DNA of 64,000 nt, taken from CAVUAF01 sp963739375. GTDB lineage: Bacteria; Acidobacteriota; Terriglobia; Terriglobales; Acidobacteriaceae. Of this stretch, positions 16,240-25,061 are shown in pieces; the first letter of the stretch is position 1, and every line of letters starts with the position of its first letter. Position numbers and translations under genes: made by a program. Location of the stretch: contig CAVUAF010000006.1 of NCBI GenBank assembly GCA_963739375.1, positions 3,831 through 67,830 of the forward strand, read 5' to 3'. Below the pieces are notes generated by a model that ran no database searches, was not told the DNA's origin, and worked only from the letters and a program-made list of their open reading frames with translations.

Positions 16240-17178
16240 ATGGAAGGCCCGCTCTTCTGGATCCTGTTTAACCTGTTCGTGCTGGCGATGCTGGCCCTCG
16301 ACCTGGGGCTGGTGCAGCGCCGGCCGCGCGTCATGCGCTTCCGCGAAGCCGCGGCGTGGAGCCTGTTCTGGGTGCTGCTCGCGGCCGCCTTTGCCGCGCT
16401 GGTGCACTGGACCCGGGGCCCGCAGAAGGCGCTGGAGTTCGTCACCGGCTACCTGGTCGAGGAGTCGCTCAGCGTCGACAACCTGTTCGTCTTCCTCGTC
16501 CTCTTCAAGTACTTCCGCGTCGACCGGATGTACCAGCGCCGCGTGCTGTCGTGGGGAATCGTGGGCGCCCTGGTGATGCGGGGGGTCTTCATCGTGGCGG
16601 GCGTGGGGCTGATCCGCGCCTTCCACTGGGTCATCTACCTCTTCGGCGCTTTCCTGATTTACACCGGGATCACGCTGCTGCGATCGGAGAAAGAGCAGGC
16701 GGACCCGGGCAAGAGCCTGGTGCTGAAGTGGGCGCGCCGCGTTTTTCCGGTGACCGAGGAATACGAGCACGGCCGCTTCTTCGTGCAGCGTGACAGCCGC
16801 CGCTACGCCACCCCGCTCTTCCTGGTGCTGCTGGTGGTGGAGACCACGGACGTCATGTTCGCCACCGACTCCGTGCCCGCGGTGCTGGCCATCAGCAACG
16901 ATCCTTTCATCGTCTACACCTCGAACGTCTTCGCCATCCTCGGGCTGCGCTCGCTGTATTTTGCGCTGGCCGGGATGATGGAGCTCTTCCACTACCTGCA
17001 CTACGGCCTGGCCGCCATCCTGATGTTCGTCGGAGTGAAGATGATGATCTCGGGCTTCTACGCGATTAGCACGCCGCTGGCGCTCGGCGTCATCGTGGGG
17101 GTGCTGGCGGTTTCGGTGGGCGCGTCGTTGCTGCGTCGCCCGCCGGCGGCGCCGCGCGCCGACGAGGAAGTGGAATAG
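16240..17178 (+). CDS. TerC-family integral membrane protein, 312 aa
   Basis: TerC/Alx family, linked to manganese export and to metal loading of exported proteins in other bacteria. Nine or so hydrophobic segments; acidic family motifs are intact: LVEESLSVDNLFVFLVLF and VVETTDVMFATDSVPAVLAI. The length fits the family. Starts at ATG 16240. The 220-bp upstream spacer after the efflux terminator was searched for the manganese riboswitch that often precedes terC; none was recognised. Monocistronic. Confidence 0.92.
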   Translation: MEGPLFWILFNLFVLAMLALDLGLVQRRPRVMRFREAAAWSLFWVLLAAAFAALVHWTRGPQKALEFVTGYLVEESLSVDNLFVFLVLFKYFRVDRMYQRRVLSWGIVGALVMRGVFIVAGVGLIRAFHWVIYLFGAFLIYTGITLLRSEKEQADPGKSLVLKWARRVFPVTEEYEHGRFFVQRDSRRYATPLFLVLLVVETTDVMFATDSVPAVLAISNDPFIVYTSNVFAILGLRSLYFALAGMMELFHYLHYGLAAILMFVGVKMMISGFYAISTPLALGVIVGVLAVSVGASLLRRPPAAPRADEEVE

Positions 17179-17245
17179 ATCGCCGCCCGCGCCAGACCTT
17201 CCGCCTGACCTGCCTTTAACCCTTTGCCAGCCATGCGTTTCACGG

Positions 17246-17272
17246 TAGAATGCGCGCACTCTTCAACAGGTG
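17246..17272 (+). promoter_or_regulatory. Promoter and ribosome site of the kinase locus
   Basis: TAGAAT at 17246-17251 with TTTGCC 17 bp before it (17223-17228) and AGGTG at 17268-17272, 4 bases before the first ATG (17277). These signals precede the duplicated copy of the kinase 5' end, not the full gene. Confidence 0.5.
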
Positions 17273-17276
17273 GGGG

Positions 17277-17498
17277 ATGGGCCTTTCTGCGGGCACCAAA
17301 CTCGGTCCCTATGAAATCCTGGCGCCGCTGGGCGCGGGCGGCATGGGCGAAGTTGAGGCGTTTTGCGGGCGTGAGCGAGTCCTGAGCGAAGCGCAGGACG
17401 AAGCGGGAGCCCGGGGTCCCCGGCGAGCCCGGTTTTGGCTCGCTGGGGTGAGAGCCCGCAGCCGAAATCCTGAGCGCAGCGAAGGATCTCTATGCTGA
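17277..17498 (+). pseudogene. Truncated copy of the kinase 5' end; leader ORF of 73 codons
   Basis: Starts MGLSAGTKLGPYEILAP and follows the kinase for 25 codons to GAGGMGEV, then runs into a non-coding hairpin element, giving an unrelated Arg/Ala-rich tail. The stop TGA (17496-17498) overlaps the ATG of the full-length kinase (17492-17494) in ATGCTGA. It keeps the promoter and ribosome site. It could act as a translated leader that couples ribosomes to the kinase start, or be dead sequence. Confidence 0.65.
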
Positions 17499-17565
17499 CC
17501 GCGGGCACCAAACTCGGTCCCTATGAAATCCTGGCGCCGCTGGGCGCGGGCGGCATGGGCGAAGT
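17289..17565. repeat. 65-bp perfect direct repeat flanking a 147-bp insert
   Basis: 17289-17353 and 17501-17565 are identical over 65 bp and encode the first kinase residues. Between them lies hairpin element copy B, arms 17418-17429 and 17437-17448 (CCCCGGCGAGCC against GGCTCGCTGGGG), loop CGGTTTT, ending with CGAAGGATCTCTATG. Confidence 0.93.
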
Positions 17566-20182
17566 CTACCGCGCGCGCGACACGCGGCTGGAGCGCACCG
17601 TCGCCATCAAAGTCCTCAATTCGTCGCTCGCCTCGTCGCCTGAACTCAAGGCGCGCTTCGAGCGCGAAGCGCGGGCCATTTCGCAGCTGCAGCATCCGCA
17701 CATCTGCACCCTGCACGACGTCGGGCGTACGGAGATCGCGGGCGGGTCGCCCGCGTCCACCCAGGAAATTGACTACCTGGTAATGGAGTTCCTCGAGGGC
17801 GAGACGCTGGCGGAACGACTACGCAAAGGCGCGTTGCCGGTGGAGCAGGTGCTGAAGATCGGGATCGAGATCGCCGACGCGCTCGACAAAGCGCATCGCG
17901 CGGGCATCGTGCATCGCGATCTGAAGCCCGGCAACATCATGCTGACCAAGGCGGGCGCGAAGCTGCTGGATTTCGGCTTGGCCAAGCCGCTGAGCGCGAT
18001 GGCGGCGGCCAGCGGGAGCGCCAACGCGCCGCTGCTTTCCGCCGCGGTCACGCTGACCAGCCCCAGCCCGGCGCACTCGCCGCTCACCACGCAGGGCACC
18101 ATCGTCGGCACCATTCAGTACATGTCGCCGGAGCAGATCGAAGGCAAGGAGGCCGACGCGCGCTCCGACATTTTTGCGCTGGGTGCGCTGCTGTACGAGA
18201 TGGTGACGGGCAAGCGCGCCTTTGAAGGCAAGTCGCAACTCACGGTCGCTTCCGCCATTTTGGAGAAGGACCCGGAGCCGATCGCGGCGGTGCAGGCCAA
18301 CGCTCCCCCCGCGCTGGCGCACGTCATTGAAACCTGCCTGGCCAAGGACCCGGAGCAGCGCTGGCAAAGCGCCGCGGACATTGCGCGGGAGCTGACCTGG
18401 ATCGGCACGCGCCCGCCGGCGGCCCCGGAAGTCGCGGTGGCAGGTCGCTCCCAGCGCCCGTTGGTGCTGCTGGCGGCAGCCGCAGGGCTGCTGCTGCTGG
18501 CGACGATGGTGCTGGCGGTCAAAGTCTTCACCCGCGGGGCCGCCGAGCGCTGGGAATTACAGGTCGACGTCGGCAAGCACAATCTGGTGGACGCACAACT
18601 TGCCGAGATCCAGCTCTCGCCCGACGGCACCAGACTGGTTTTCACCGCCGCCGATGCGCACTCCGCCCTCTTCGTTCGCAATCTGAAAACCGGGAAACTG
18701 GAGCAGTTGAAAGGCACGGAAGGGGCGCTGTTCCCCTTCTGGTCGCCGGACGGCCGGGCGCTGGGTTTCTTTGCGGGTGAAAAACTGAAGACCATCTCCC
18801 TGGACCAGGGCAGCGTGCAGGCCCTGTGCGACGCGCCCAACGGGCGCGGCGGAGCGTGGAACAGCGACGGGCAAATCGTCTTTACTCCCAGTATTGCGGA
18901 CCCGCTCTACGTGGTGCCCGATTCCGGGGGCGTGCCCAAGGCGGTGACGCCGCCCACGAAAGGGGGCGTGAGCCACCGCATGCCTTCCTTCCTGCCCGAC
19001 GGGAAGCACTTTCTCTATGTGGAACAACCCGTGGGCGCGAATGACAGTCCGCACGCGGTCTTTGACGTGATGGTGGGTTCGGTGGAGGGAGAGGCGCCGC
19101 ACAAGGTGCTGAGCGGAGAATACGACAGTCCCATCTTCGCCGGCGGCAAGCTGCTCTATGCGCGTGGCCGCACACTGTACCAGCAGGACTTCAGCCTGCA
19201 CTCGTTCCAGGTGAGCGGCAAGCCGCAAAAACTGGCGGATGACGTCGAGACCTATCATCCCCGGGCGGTGGCGAACTTCAGCGTCGCGCCGTCGGGCTTG
19301 CTGGCCTACCGCACGACCCCGGTGCGGTTTGCCGAAGTGGTGTGGCTGGATCGCGCCGGGAGCGCCGGCGCCACCTTTGCCGGTACGGAAAAGGCCTGGA
19401 GCGGCACGTTCGACGTGGCGCGCGATTCCGGCAAGGTCCTGCTCTGCGAGTCCGATGAGTCGGCGACTGATTTGTGTTCCACCTGGCTGCTCGACTTTCC
19501 ATCCAAGTCCTTCTCCAAGCTGCCGCTGGAGTTTCTGAACACCGTGGCGGTTTTCACCCCGCATCAAGACGCGGTGATCTATGTCAGTTTCGAGAACCAC
19601 CTGAAGAAATACGACCTCGCCAGCGGCACCAGCCAGGATTTCGGCCTGCCGGCGACGTCGTACGGCACGCCCGTGGATGTCACGGCGGCCGGCGATGCGG
19701 TGCTGAATTTTCAACGGCCGCAAACCGGCAACGACATCACCCTGGTGCGTCTGCAGCCGTTGAACATCCGGGATGTGGTCGCCACGCCCCGCGATGAGGT
19801 TGGGCAAAAGCTCTCGCCGAACGGCAAGTGGCTGCCGTTCTGCTTTGACCAGAATGGCAGCACCAACCTGTCGGTGGCAGCGTTCCCCGAAGGGCATCCG
19901 CAATGGCAGATCACGACCACGGGCGGCTGCCAGGCCAGCTGGAGCGCCGACGGTCGCGAGCTCTTTTACGTCAGCGGCAACAAGGTTTTCGCCATGCCGG
20001 TGAAAGATTCGGAACACTTCCAGCCGGCTCCGCCGCAGCAGCTCTTCGAGTTGCCGCCCAACATCGTCAACGGCGGCATGCTGCCGGACGGCAAACATTT
20101 CCTCGGCTTCCGCGTCACTGGCGCCACGCGCGGCGGCGAAATCAACGTCATCGTCAACTGGCAGACGGCGCAGCCGCACTGA
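17492..20182 (+). CDS. Membrane Ser/Thr protein kinase with PD40 beta-propeller, 896 aa
   Basis: Hanks-type kinase of the PknB group at residues ~10-290: glycine loop GAGGMGEVYRAR, catalytic Lys40 in VAIKVL, HRDLKPGNIM (~140), DFGLAK (~160) and GTIQYMSPEQIEG. One transmembrane helix at ~322-345 (PLVLLAAAAGLLLLATMVLA) puts the rest outside the cytoplasm. The C-terminal ~540 residues show TolB/PD40 blades (IQLSPDGTRLVFTAAD, PFWSPDGRALGFF, SWSADGRELFYVSG). This fusion is typical of Acidobacteriota. Residues ~82-96 (RTEIAGGSPASTQEI) look like an insertion created by a GC palindrome. The start overlaps the stop of an upstream leader ORF and has no own ribosome site apart from GAAGGA 10 bases before. 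Confidence 0.93.
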   Translation: MLTAGTKLGPYEILAPLGAGGMGEVYRARDTRLERTVAIKVLNSSLASSPELKARFEREARAISQLQHPHICTLHDVGRTEIAGGSPASTQEIDYLVMEFLEGETLAERLRKGALPVEQVLKIGIEIADALDKAHRAGIVHRDLKPGNIMLTKAGAKLLDFGLAKPLSAMAAASGSANAPLLSAAVTLTSPSPAHSPLTTQGTIVGTIQYMSPEQIEGKEADARSDIFALGALLYEMVTGKRAFEGKSQLTVASAILEKDPEPIAAVQANAPPALAHVIETCLAKDPEQRWQSAADIARELTWIGTRPPAAPEVAVAGRSQRPLVLLAAAAGLLLLATMVLAVKVFTRGAAERWELQVDVGKHNLVDAQLAEIQLSPDGTRLVFTAADAHSALFVRNLKTGKLEQLKGTEGALFPFWSPDGRALGFFAGEKLKTISLDQGSVQALCDAPNGRGGAWNSDGQIVFTPSIADPLYVVPDSGGVPKAVTPPTKGGVSHRMPSFLPDGKHFLYVEQPVGANDSPHAVFDVMVGSVEGEAPHKVLSGEYDSPIFAGGKLLYARGRTLYQQDFSLHSFQVSGKPQKLADDVETYHPRAVANFSVAPSGLLAYRTTPVRFAEVVWLDRAGSAGATFAGTEKAWSGTFDVARDSGKVLLCESDESATDLCSTWLLDFPSKSFSKLPLEFLNTVAVFTPHQDAVIYVSFENHLKKYDLASGTSQDFGLPATSYGTPVDVTAAGDAVLNFQRPQTGNDITLVRLQPLNIRDVVATPRDEVGQKLSPNGKWLPFCFDQNGSTNLSVAAFPEGHPQWQITTTGGCQASWSADGRELFYVSGNKVFAMPVKDSEHFQPAPPQQLFELPPNIVNGGMLPDGKHFLGFRVTGATRGGEINVIVNWQTAQPH
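17737..17755. repeat. Terminator-type palindrome inside the kinase gene
   Basis: CGCGGGCG-GGT-CGCCCGCG, the same core as the spacer palindromes at 15991, 44996 and 49401, here read in frame and encoding AGGSPAS between two conserved kinase strands. Confidence 0.65.
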
Positions 20183-20238
20183 CGACTTCATAGTGACGGC
20201 GGTGCGGCCCGACGGCTCCACCGGACAGCCGTGGCGCC

Positions 20239-21216
20239 TCAGTAGCCCTTGGTTTTGTCCACCACATTGAGCAGCGGCTCGCCGCCCAGGTAGCGGCGCA
20301 TGTTTTCGGCGATAAGCCCGTAGTGGCGCTCCCACATCTTTTCGGTGGTGGCGGCAGTGTGGGGCGTAATCAGCACGTTGGGCAGCGACCACAGCGGCGA
20401 CGCGGCCGGCAGCGGCTCGCGCTCGAAAACGTCGAGGGCGGCGCCGCCCAGACGGCCGGCGGCGATGGCGTCGGCCAGCGCCGCTTCGTCAAGCAGCGCC
20501 CCGCGGCTCACGTTGACCACGTACGCCGCGAGCCGCATCCGCGCCAGCCGCGTGGCATCGAGCAGGCTGCGGGTGCGCGGCGTCAGCGGCGCCGCGAGCA
20601 CGACGAAATCCGCCTGCGCCAGCACCGCCTCGACATCGCCGGGGCCGAAGACCGCGCCGGCGCTTCCCTTCTCCGGGTGCTCGCGCACCACCAGGACGTG
20701 CATGCCCAGCGCGGCCGCGCGCGCCGCCACTTCGCGCCCGATCGCCCCGTACCCGATCACCGCGAGGGTCGCGCCCGCCACCTCGCGCGGCGGCGGCCAT
20801 TCCGTCCACATCTCCTGCTGCGCCCAATGCCGCGCCGCCTGGTGCTGCATGGCGCTGGGGAGGCGCTTGGCCAGCGCCAGCACGACGGCGAGGGCGTGCT
20901 CGGCCACCACCGGCCCGTGCACGCTGCTGGCGTTGGTCACCACCACGTCGCTTGCCAGCAACTCCGGGGACATCAGCTGGTGCACTGCCGCAGCCGTGGC
21001 GTGGATCCAGCGCAGCTTTTTCGCCCGCTGGAACTGCTCCGGGCGCAGCGACCACCCGAGGTACACCTCGGCGTCGCCAATCTCCTCCGTGACCCGCTCG
21101 TAGCCGGGCAGGTGCACCACCTGGAGTTGCGGAAACTCGGCGCGCAAGCGCTCTCCCAGCCAGGCCGGCGCGCGCCACAGCTCGAAGCGGTGATGGATGG
21201 CGATGAGGACTTTCAT
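20239..21216 (-). CDS. D-2-hydroxyacid dehydrogenase, NAD-binding, 325 aa
   Basis: Reduces 2-keto acids or oxidises D-2-hydroxy acids with NAD(P). The dinucleotide fold shows VIGYGAIGREVAARAAALGM, followed by the substrate domain motifs VNVSRGALLDEAALADAI and ALDVFEREPLP, with catalytic His in LITPHTAATTE. Start set at ATG 21214-21216 (Met-Lys-Val-Leu-Ile), because earlier in-frame codons run through the upstream hairpin repeat. Closest in style to glyoxylate/phosphoglycerate dehydrogenase-like proteins; substrate cannot be told. Confidence 0.9.
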   Translation of the reverse strand: MKVLIAIHHRFELWRAPAWLGERLRAEFPQLQVVHLPGYERVTEEIGDAEVYLGWSLRPEQFQRAKKLRWIHATAAAVHQLMSPELLASDVVVTNASSVHGPVVAEHALAVVLALAKRLPSAMQHQAARHWAQQEMWTEWPPPREVAGATLAVIGYGAIGREVAARAAALGMHVLVVREHPEKGSAGAVFGPGDVEAVLAQADFVVLAAPLTPRTRSLLDATRLARMRLAAYVVNVSRGALLDEAALADAIAAGRLGGAALDVFEREPLPAASPLWSLPNVLITPHTAATTEKMWERHYGLIAENMRRYLGGEPLLNVVDKTKGY

Positions 21217-21261
21217 GGAAACCTGGAACGATATCCCGACCGGTGTGCTCCTGCAAAAACG

Positions 21262-21342
21262 TCCCGAGCGGAGCGAGGGAGCCCTACCCAACCCGTGCCT
21301 CTTCGGTTGCGTAGGGTTCCCTCGTCGCTTCGCTTCTCGGGA
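21262..21342 (-). terminator. Long imperfect hairpin after the TldE-like gene
   Basis: Inner arms AGGGAGCCCTACCCAAC and GTTGCGTAGGGTTCCCT, outer arms TCCCGAG...TCTCGGGA, ~80 bp in all. On the minus strand it is followed by GACGTTTTTG. It sits between the TldE-like stop (21359) and the dehydrogenase start. Probably a terminator made from a dispersed repeat. Confidence 0.6.
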
Positions 21343-21358
21343 TGTTTCTAGCCGGGAC

Positions 21359-23023
21359 CTATTTCTCTATGGCGGCGGCACTCTTCAGCGCGGGCGCGGG
21401 ATAGTCGGGCAGTTTGTCGCGCGCGCTGCTGGTGCGGCGGATTTCCAGCTCCCCGAAAAGCAGCGCGGGCGCAATGACCGAGGCGCCGATGTTTTCCAGC
21501 CGGTTGTCCACCTTGGGCTCGTTGCCGGCGGCGATGAGGTCGCTGCGCAGGGCGCGGGCATCGAGCTGGTAGAACTCGGCGCCGCGCACCAGCTCCTGGT
21601 GTCCGTCGCTGACGTACACGCGGTACGCGAGCTGCGGATTGATGCCGTTGCCGGTGGATTCCACCCGGTAGCCGTAGGCCAGGCCGCGGTCGCGGCACAT
21701 GTCGAGCAGCCTGCGCTTGAGCAGCTCGGCGCTGAGCGGCTCGCTGGCCCGCACAAAGAGGTTGCCGAACGCGGGCCCGGGCGCCTGCACCGCGCCGCTG
21801 CGGCCGTGCCCGTTGGAGACCGGGAAATCGCGGATGGGCTGCCGCCCGACCAGGAAATTCCGCAGCTCGCCTTTTTCGACCACCGGGACGGCGCGCGCCG
21901 CCACCCCTTCATCGTCATAGCGATAGCTGCCGAGCAGCGACCGGCCGCCGAAGTTTGGCTGCGTCGGGTCGTCGGTGATGGAGAGGAACTCCGGCAACAC
22001 CCGCGCTTTGAAGCTGGAGGCGTAATCGCCGAGAGTGCGCGAGGTGGTCCCCGGACGCGGCTTGCGCCCCAGCACGGCGGCGCCCACCAGGCGCGCGACT
22101 ACCGCGTCGGCGACATCGGGCTCGATCAGCACCGGGCCGCGATACTGGTCTTCGGCGAGCGGCGCCTTGCGCAAATCAGCCAGCGTGGCGATGAGCTTCT
22201 GGGTCGCGGCGCGGAGTTCGTCGGCGCTGGGCAGCTCGCGCGGCGCCGCCACCACCGTGCTGGCCGCGCGCTCCAGGCGCATGCCGTCCGCGGCCTGCGT
22301 CGAGCCGCTCACGATGACTGCGTAGACGGTGCTTGGCTGCCGCAGCACCGTGCCTTCGGTGTTGACGAAGTAGCGGTTCTGCGCGCGGAAGAGGAGCCGT
22401 GCACCCAGTTCCTGCAACTCGGGATCGCTGCGGTAGAGCGCGCTGACCGCCTTCAGCGTGGCGCGCCAGGCGGCGGCATCGTACTCCAGCCGCGCCGGCG
22501 GCCCGAGATAGACGGCCGGCTGCTCGCGCGAAAAGTCGTCGGGACCCTGCTCGTTCTCGAACTGTTTCAGCGCCGCCTGCTTGCGGGTCAGCGACTCGAT
22601 CGCCGCCTTGTAAGCGCTGTCGGTGGCCAGCCAGATGCGGTGGCGCAGGGCCGCGACGTTGTCTTCCAGCGGCGCCACCTCCAGCGTGCCCTCGCCGGTG
22701 CCGAAGTAGCTGTCCTGCTTGTAGTCGCCTACTCGCACCACGGCGCGCAGCACGCGTGTGCGTTGCCGCTGCTCGGCGCGCAGCGCACCGAAGGCCACGT
22801 CCATGGCGTAGTCGTCTTCATCGACGATGCGATATTCGATGTAGTACGGGCGCGGCATCTGCTCCAGCCGCAGCTGGTTTTTCGAGCGCTCCAGCTCCGC
22901 CTGCATGGCTTGCAGGACGGGATCGGCGGGCGCCGCCTGCGCGCTCGCCAGCGCCGCGGCGCCGATCAGCAGCGCCAGCGCCGCGCTGCACATCAGGTTG
23001 CGCATGGTCAGGAGCCGCGTCAT
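21359..23023 (-). CDS. Exported TldE/PmbA-like protein, 554 aa
   Basis: TldD/PmbA fold. Signal peptide at residues 1-~31 (LMCSAALALLIGAAALASAQA). The HExxxH zinc motif of TldD is absent: the equivalent segment reads VARLVGAAVLGRKPRPGT. Later conserved parts are kept, including GSYRYDDEGVAARAVPVVEKGEL, VSNGHGRSG and GAEFYQLDARALRSD. In the known cytoplasmic TldD-TldE peptidase only TldD carries the metal site, so this gene looks like the TldE partner. Start ATG 23021-23023 overlaps the upstream TldD-like stop by 4 bp, giving co-translation. Confidence 0.82.
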   Translation of the reverse strand: MTRLLTMRNLMCSAALALLIGAAALASAQAAPADPVLQAMQAELERSKNQLRLEQMPRPYYIEYRIVDEDDYAMDVAFGALRAEQRQRTRVLRAVVRVGDYKQDSYFGTGEGTLEVAPLEDNVAALRHRIWLATDSAYKAAIESLTRKQAALKQFENEQGPDDFSREQPAVYLGPPARLEYDAAAWRATLKAVSALYRSDPELQELGARLLFRAQNRYFVNTEGTVLRQPSTVYAVIVSGSTQAADGMRLERAASTVVAAPRELPSADELRAATQKLIATLADLRKAPLAEDQYRGPVLIEPDVADAVVARLVGAAVLGRKPRPGTTSRTLGDYASSFKARVLPEFLSITDDPTQPNFGGRSLLGSYRYDDEGVAARAVPVVEKGELRNFLVGRQPIRDFPVSNGHGRSGAVQAPGPAFGNLFVRASEPLSAELLKRRLLDMCRDRGLAYGYRVESTGNGINPQLAYRVYVSDGHQELVRGAEFYQLDARALRSDLIAAGNEPKVDNRLENIGASVIAPALLFGELEIRRTSSARDKLPDYPAPALKSAAAIEK

Positions 23024-24780
23024 GGCTGCACCCCTGCGCTCTTCGTGGCGCGCCCGGGAGGCGGCAGGATCGGCGGACGGTTCTGCGACTGCCGCCGCTT
23101 CTGCACCTCGATTTCCGAAAACAGCATGGCCGGCGACGCTGCCGAAACCGGCACCATGCCCGATTCCGCGCCGCATACCCCGTTGAACACTTCCGTCTTG
23201 TCGTCGGTGGCGAGGATGCGGGTCATCGCCGTCAGCGGCGTCCCCACGATGTCCACGCCGCGCACCAGTTCGTCGGGCCGGCCGTCGGGATACACCCGCC
23301 ACACCATCAGCGGCAGCACCTGGAAGGCCTGCGGCAGGGCCCGCGTCGTCAGGGTGAAGCCGCCGGCGATGTCCTCGAAGTAAAGGCCGTAGGGCTTGCC
23401 CTGGCGCTTCACTTCCTCGATGAGCAGTTGGCGCAGCTCGGCGGGCGGCACGCTCTTCGACGAGCTGACCACCAGGTTGCCCTGGCGGCCCACCGGCATC
23501 AGGCCCTCCTGCGCGCGGCCGTGCCCGTTGGAATGGTCGAAGTTCTTCACTGGCATGCGCGACATCAGGAACTCCTTCAGCACCCCGTCCTGGATGACCT
23601 GCACGCGTTGGGCGGGCATCCCTTCATCGTCGAATTCATACGCGCCGTTGAGGTTGACGCCGCCGATCTGCCGCAGCGTGGGATCGTCGGCCACACTGAG
23701 AAATGGCGGCAGCACCTGCTGGTTGAGTTTCTTGGTGAAGGTCTGGCCTTCCTCGCGCCCGCGCTGCCGCTGGCCCTCGACCCGGTGCCCCAGCACCTCG
23801 TGGAAGAAGACGGCCGCGGCGCGCCCGCTCAGCATCGCCGGCCCAGTGAAGGGTTCCACCACCGGCGCGGTGCGCAGCTTCTCCAGATCGCCGCCCAGCT
23901 TCTCCAGCTTGCCGACGATCTCGCTATCCGCCGGCGCGTGGTCGGCCGCGCTCACGTCCCAGCTTTCGGCGCGCATCAGGTCCATGCCGTCATCGGCGCG
24001 GCTTTCGCCGCTGGCGACCAGCCGGGCCATCGCCTCGTGCGTCACCAGCCGCGTGCCCTCGCTGGAGACGAAATAGCGCGTCCGGTCGGCGAACCCGTAC
24101 TGCACGTTGGAGTCGTACACGTTGGGGAAACGCGTCAGCACTTCCGAGTAGCGCTTCACCTTCGCTTCCCAAGCGGCGGTGTCGGGCAGCGTGGGCGGCC
24201 GGAACGAAGCCGGGCGCACCTGCGGCGCCTCCTGGCTGAAATCGGCGGAGGCGTCGTCTTCCTGCGCCCGCACCGCGGTGTTGGTCTTGACCTGCAGATA
24301 GCTGCGGACCGCCGCCTTGTACTCCTGGTCGGTGGCCTGCCACAGCACGCGGGCGATGGCTTCCGCGTCGTCCTCCTGCGGCAACAGCACGGTGCGCAGC
24401 CCCGACGGCCGCCCTTCGTTGTGCGTGTTGTCGAGCGCCGGCGCCGCCACCCGCACCGAAACGTCGGCGATGCGCAGGTGCGACTGCGCGCGGTTGAGGA
24501 GCGCGCCTTGCCCGGCGGCGAGCTTCACATCCCAACGGTCGCTCACCGAGTAGCTGATGAAGTAGGGCGCCGGATCGCGCGGGGCGAGCTCGCGCATCGC
24601 CCGCGCCAGCTCCCGCTGCATCACGTCGAGCAACACGGCGTCGTGCGCGCTTTCCGCGGGCGGCGCGGCGGCGGCGCGCGCCGGAGCGGGCGCCGGCTTG
24701 CGTGGTTTCTGTGCCCCGGCGGGGCTGCTTGCGGCCAGGGCCAGGGCCAGGCCGCCGATCAGGAAAACTCGGCTTGTCAT
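23020..24780 (-). CDS. Exported TldD-like metallopeptidase, 586 aa
   Basis: Signal peptide at residues 1-23 (VFLIGGLALALAASSPAGAQ) followed by a Lys/Pro/Ala linker. The zinc site is clear near residue 325 in AVFFHEVLGHRVEGQ (HExxxH). The core then matches its neighbour: GAYEFDDEGMPAQRVQVIQDG, HSNGHGRAQEGLMPVGRQGN, and GVCGAESGMVPVSAASPAML near the C-terminus. First gene of a two-gene unit with the TldE-like gene. Classical TldD/E act in the cytoplasm on antitoxins and microcin precursors; both proteins here appear to be exported, so the substrate must differ. Confidence 0.88.
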   Translation of the reverse strand: MTSRVFLIGGLALALAASSPAGAQKPRKPAPAPARAAAAPPAESAHDAVLLDVMQRELARAMRELAPRDPAPYFISYSVSDRWDVKLAAGQGALLNRAQSHLRIADVSVRVAAPALDNTHNEGRPSGLRTVLLPQEDDAEAIARVLWQATDQEYKAAVRSYLQVKTNTAVRAQEDDASADFSQEAPQVRPASFRPPTLPDTAAWEAKVKRYSEVLTRFPNVYDSNVQYGFADRTRYFVSSEGTRLVTHEAMARLVASGESRADDGMDLMRAESWDVSAADHAPADSEIVGKLEKLGGDLEKLRTAPVVEPFTGPAMLSGRAAAVFFHEVLGHRVEGQRQRGREEGQTFTKKLNQQVLPPFLSVADDPTLRQIGGVNLNGAYEFDDEGMPAQRVQVIQDGVLKEFLMSRMPVKNFDHSNGHGRAQEGLMPVGRQGNLVVSSSKSVPPAELRQLLIEEVKRQGKPYGLYFEDIAGGFTLTTRALPQAFQVLPLMVWRVYPDGRPDELVRGVDIVGTPLTAMTRILATDDKTEVFNGVCGAESGMVPVSAASPAMLFSEIEVQKRRQSQNRPPILPPPGRATKSAGVQP

Positions 24781-24860
24781 ATGTGAGTCTTTCAGTTTAT
24801 CGCGAAAAGCGGCCGCGCACCTGCCCTCGCGCCCCGGCTTTTTGTTATGTTCGGAGAAGC

Positions 24861-25061
24861 ATGCGCCTGGTCATCGATGGGGAAGAACGCACCTTCGCGG
24901 GTGTCGCCACCGTCGCGGAGCTGGTGGCGCAGTTGGGCATGAAGCCCGACCGCGTCGCCATCGAGCTGAACCGCAACATCATCCCGCGCGCCGCCTGGGC
25001 CGCCACGCCACTTGCCGAGAGCGACCAGCTGGAGATTGTCCACTTCGTGGGCGGCGGGTGA
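24861..25061 (+). CDS. thiS: Sulfur carrier protein ThiS, 66 aa
   Basis: Ubiquitin-like carrier that is thiocarboxylated at its C-terminal glycine and gives sulfur to the thiazole ring of thiamine. Length, AIELNRNIIPRAAW and the HFVGGG end fit. Start is ATG 24861 with GGAG 4 bases before. Alone here: no thiG, thiF or thiH in the window, and no TPP riboswitch seen upstream. Confidence 0.92.
   Translation: MRLVIDGEERTFAGVATVAELVAQLGMKPDRVAIELNRNIIPRAAWAATPLAESDQLEIVHFVGGG

Noticed and set aside
17289..17565. Insertion sequence with target duplication
   Set aside because: The 147-bp insert has no coding capacity and no terminal inverted repeats; a 65-bp duplication is far too long for a target site.
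24781..24860. TPP riboswitch before thiS
   Set aside because: Only 80 bp between divergent starts, no CUGAGA-type core.
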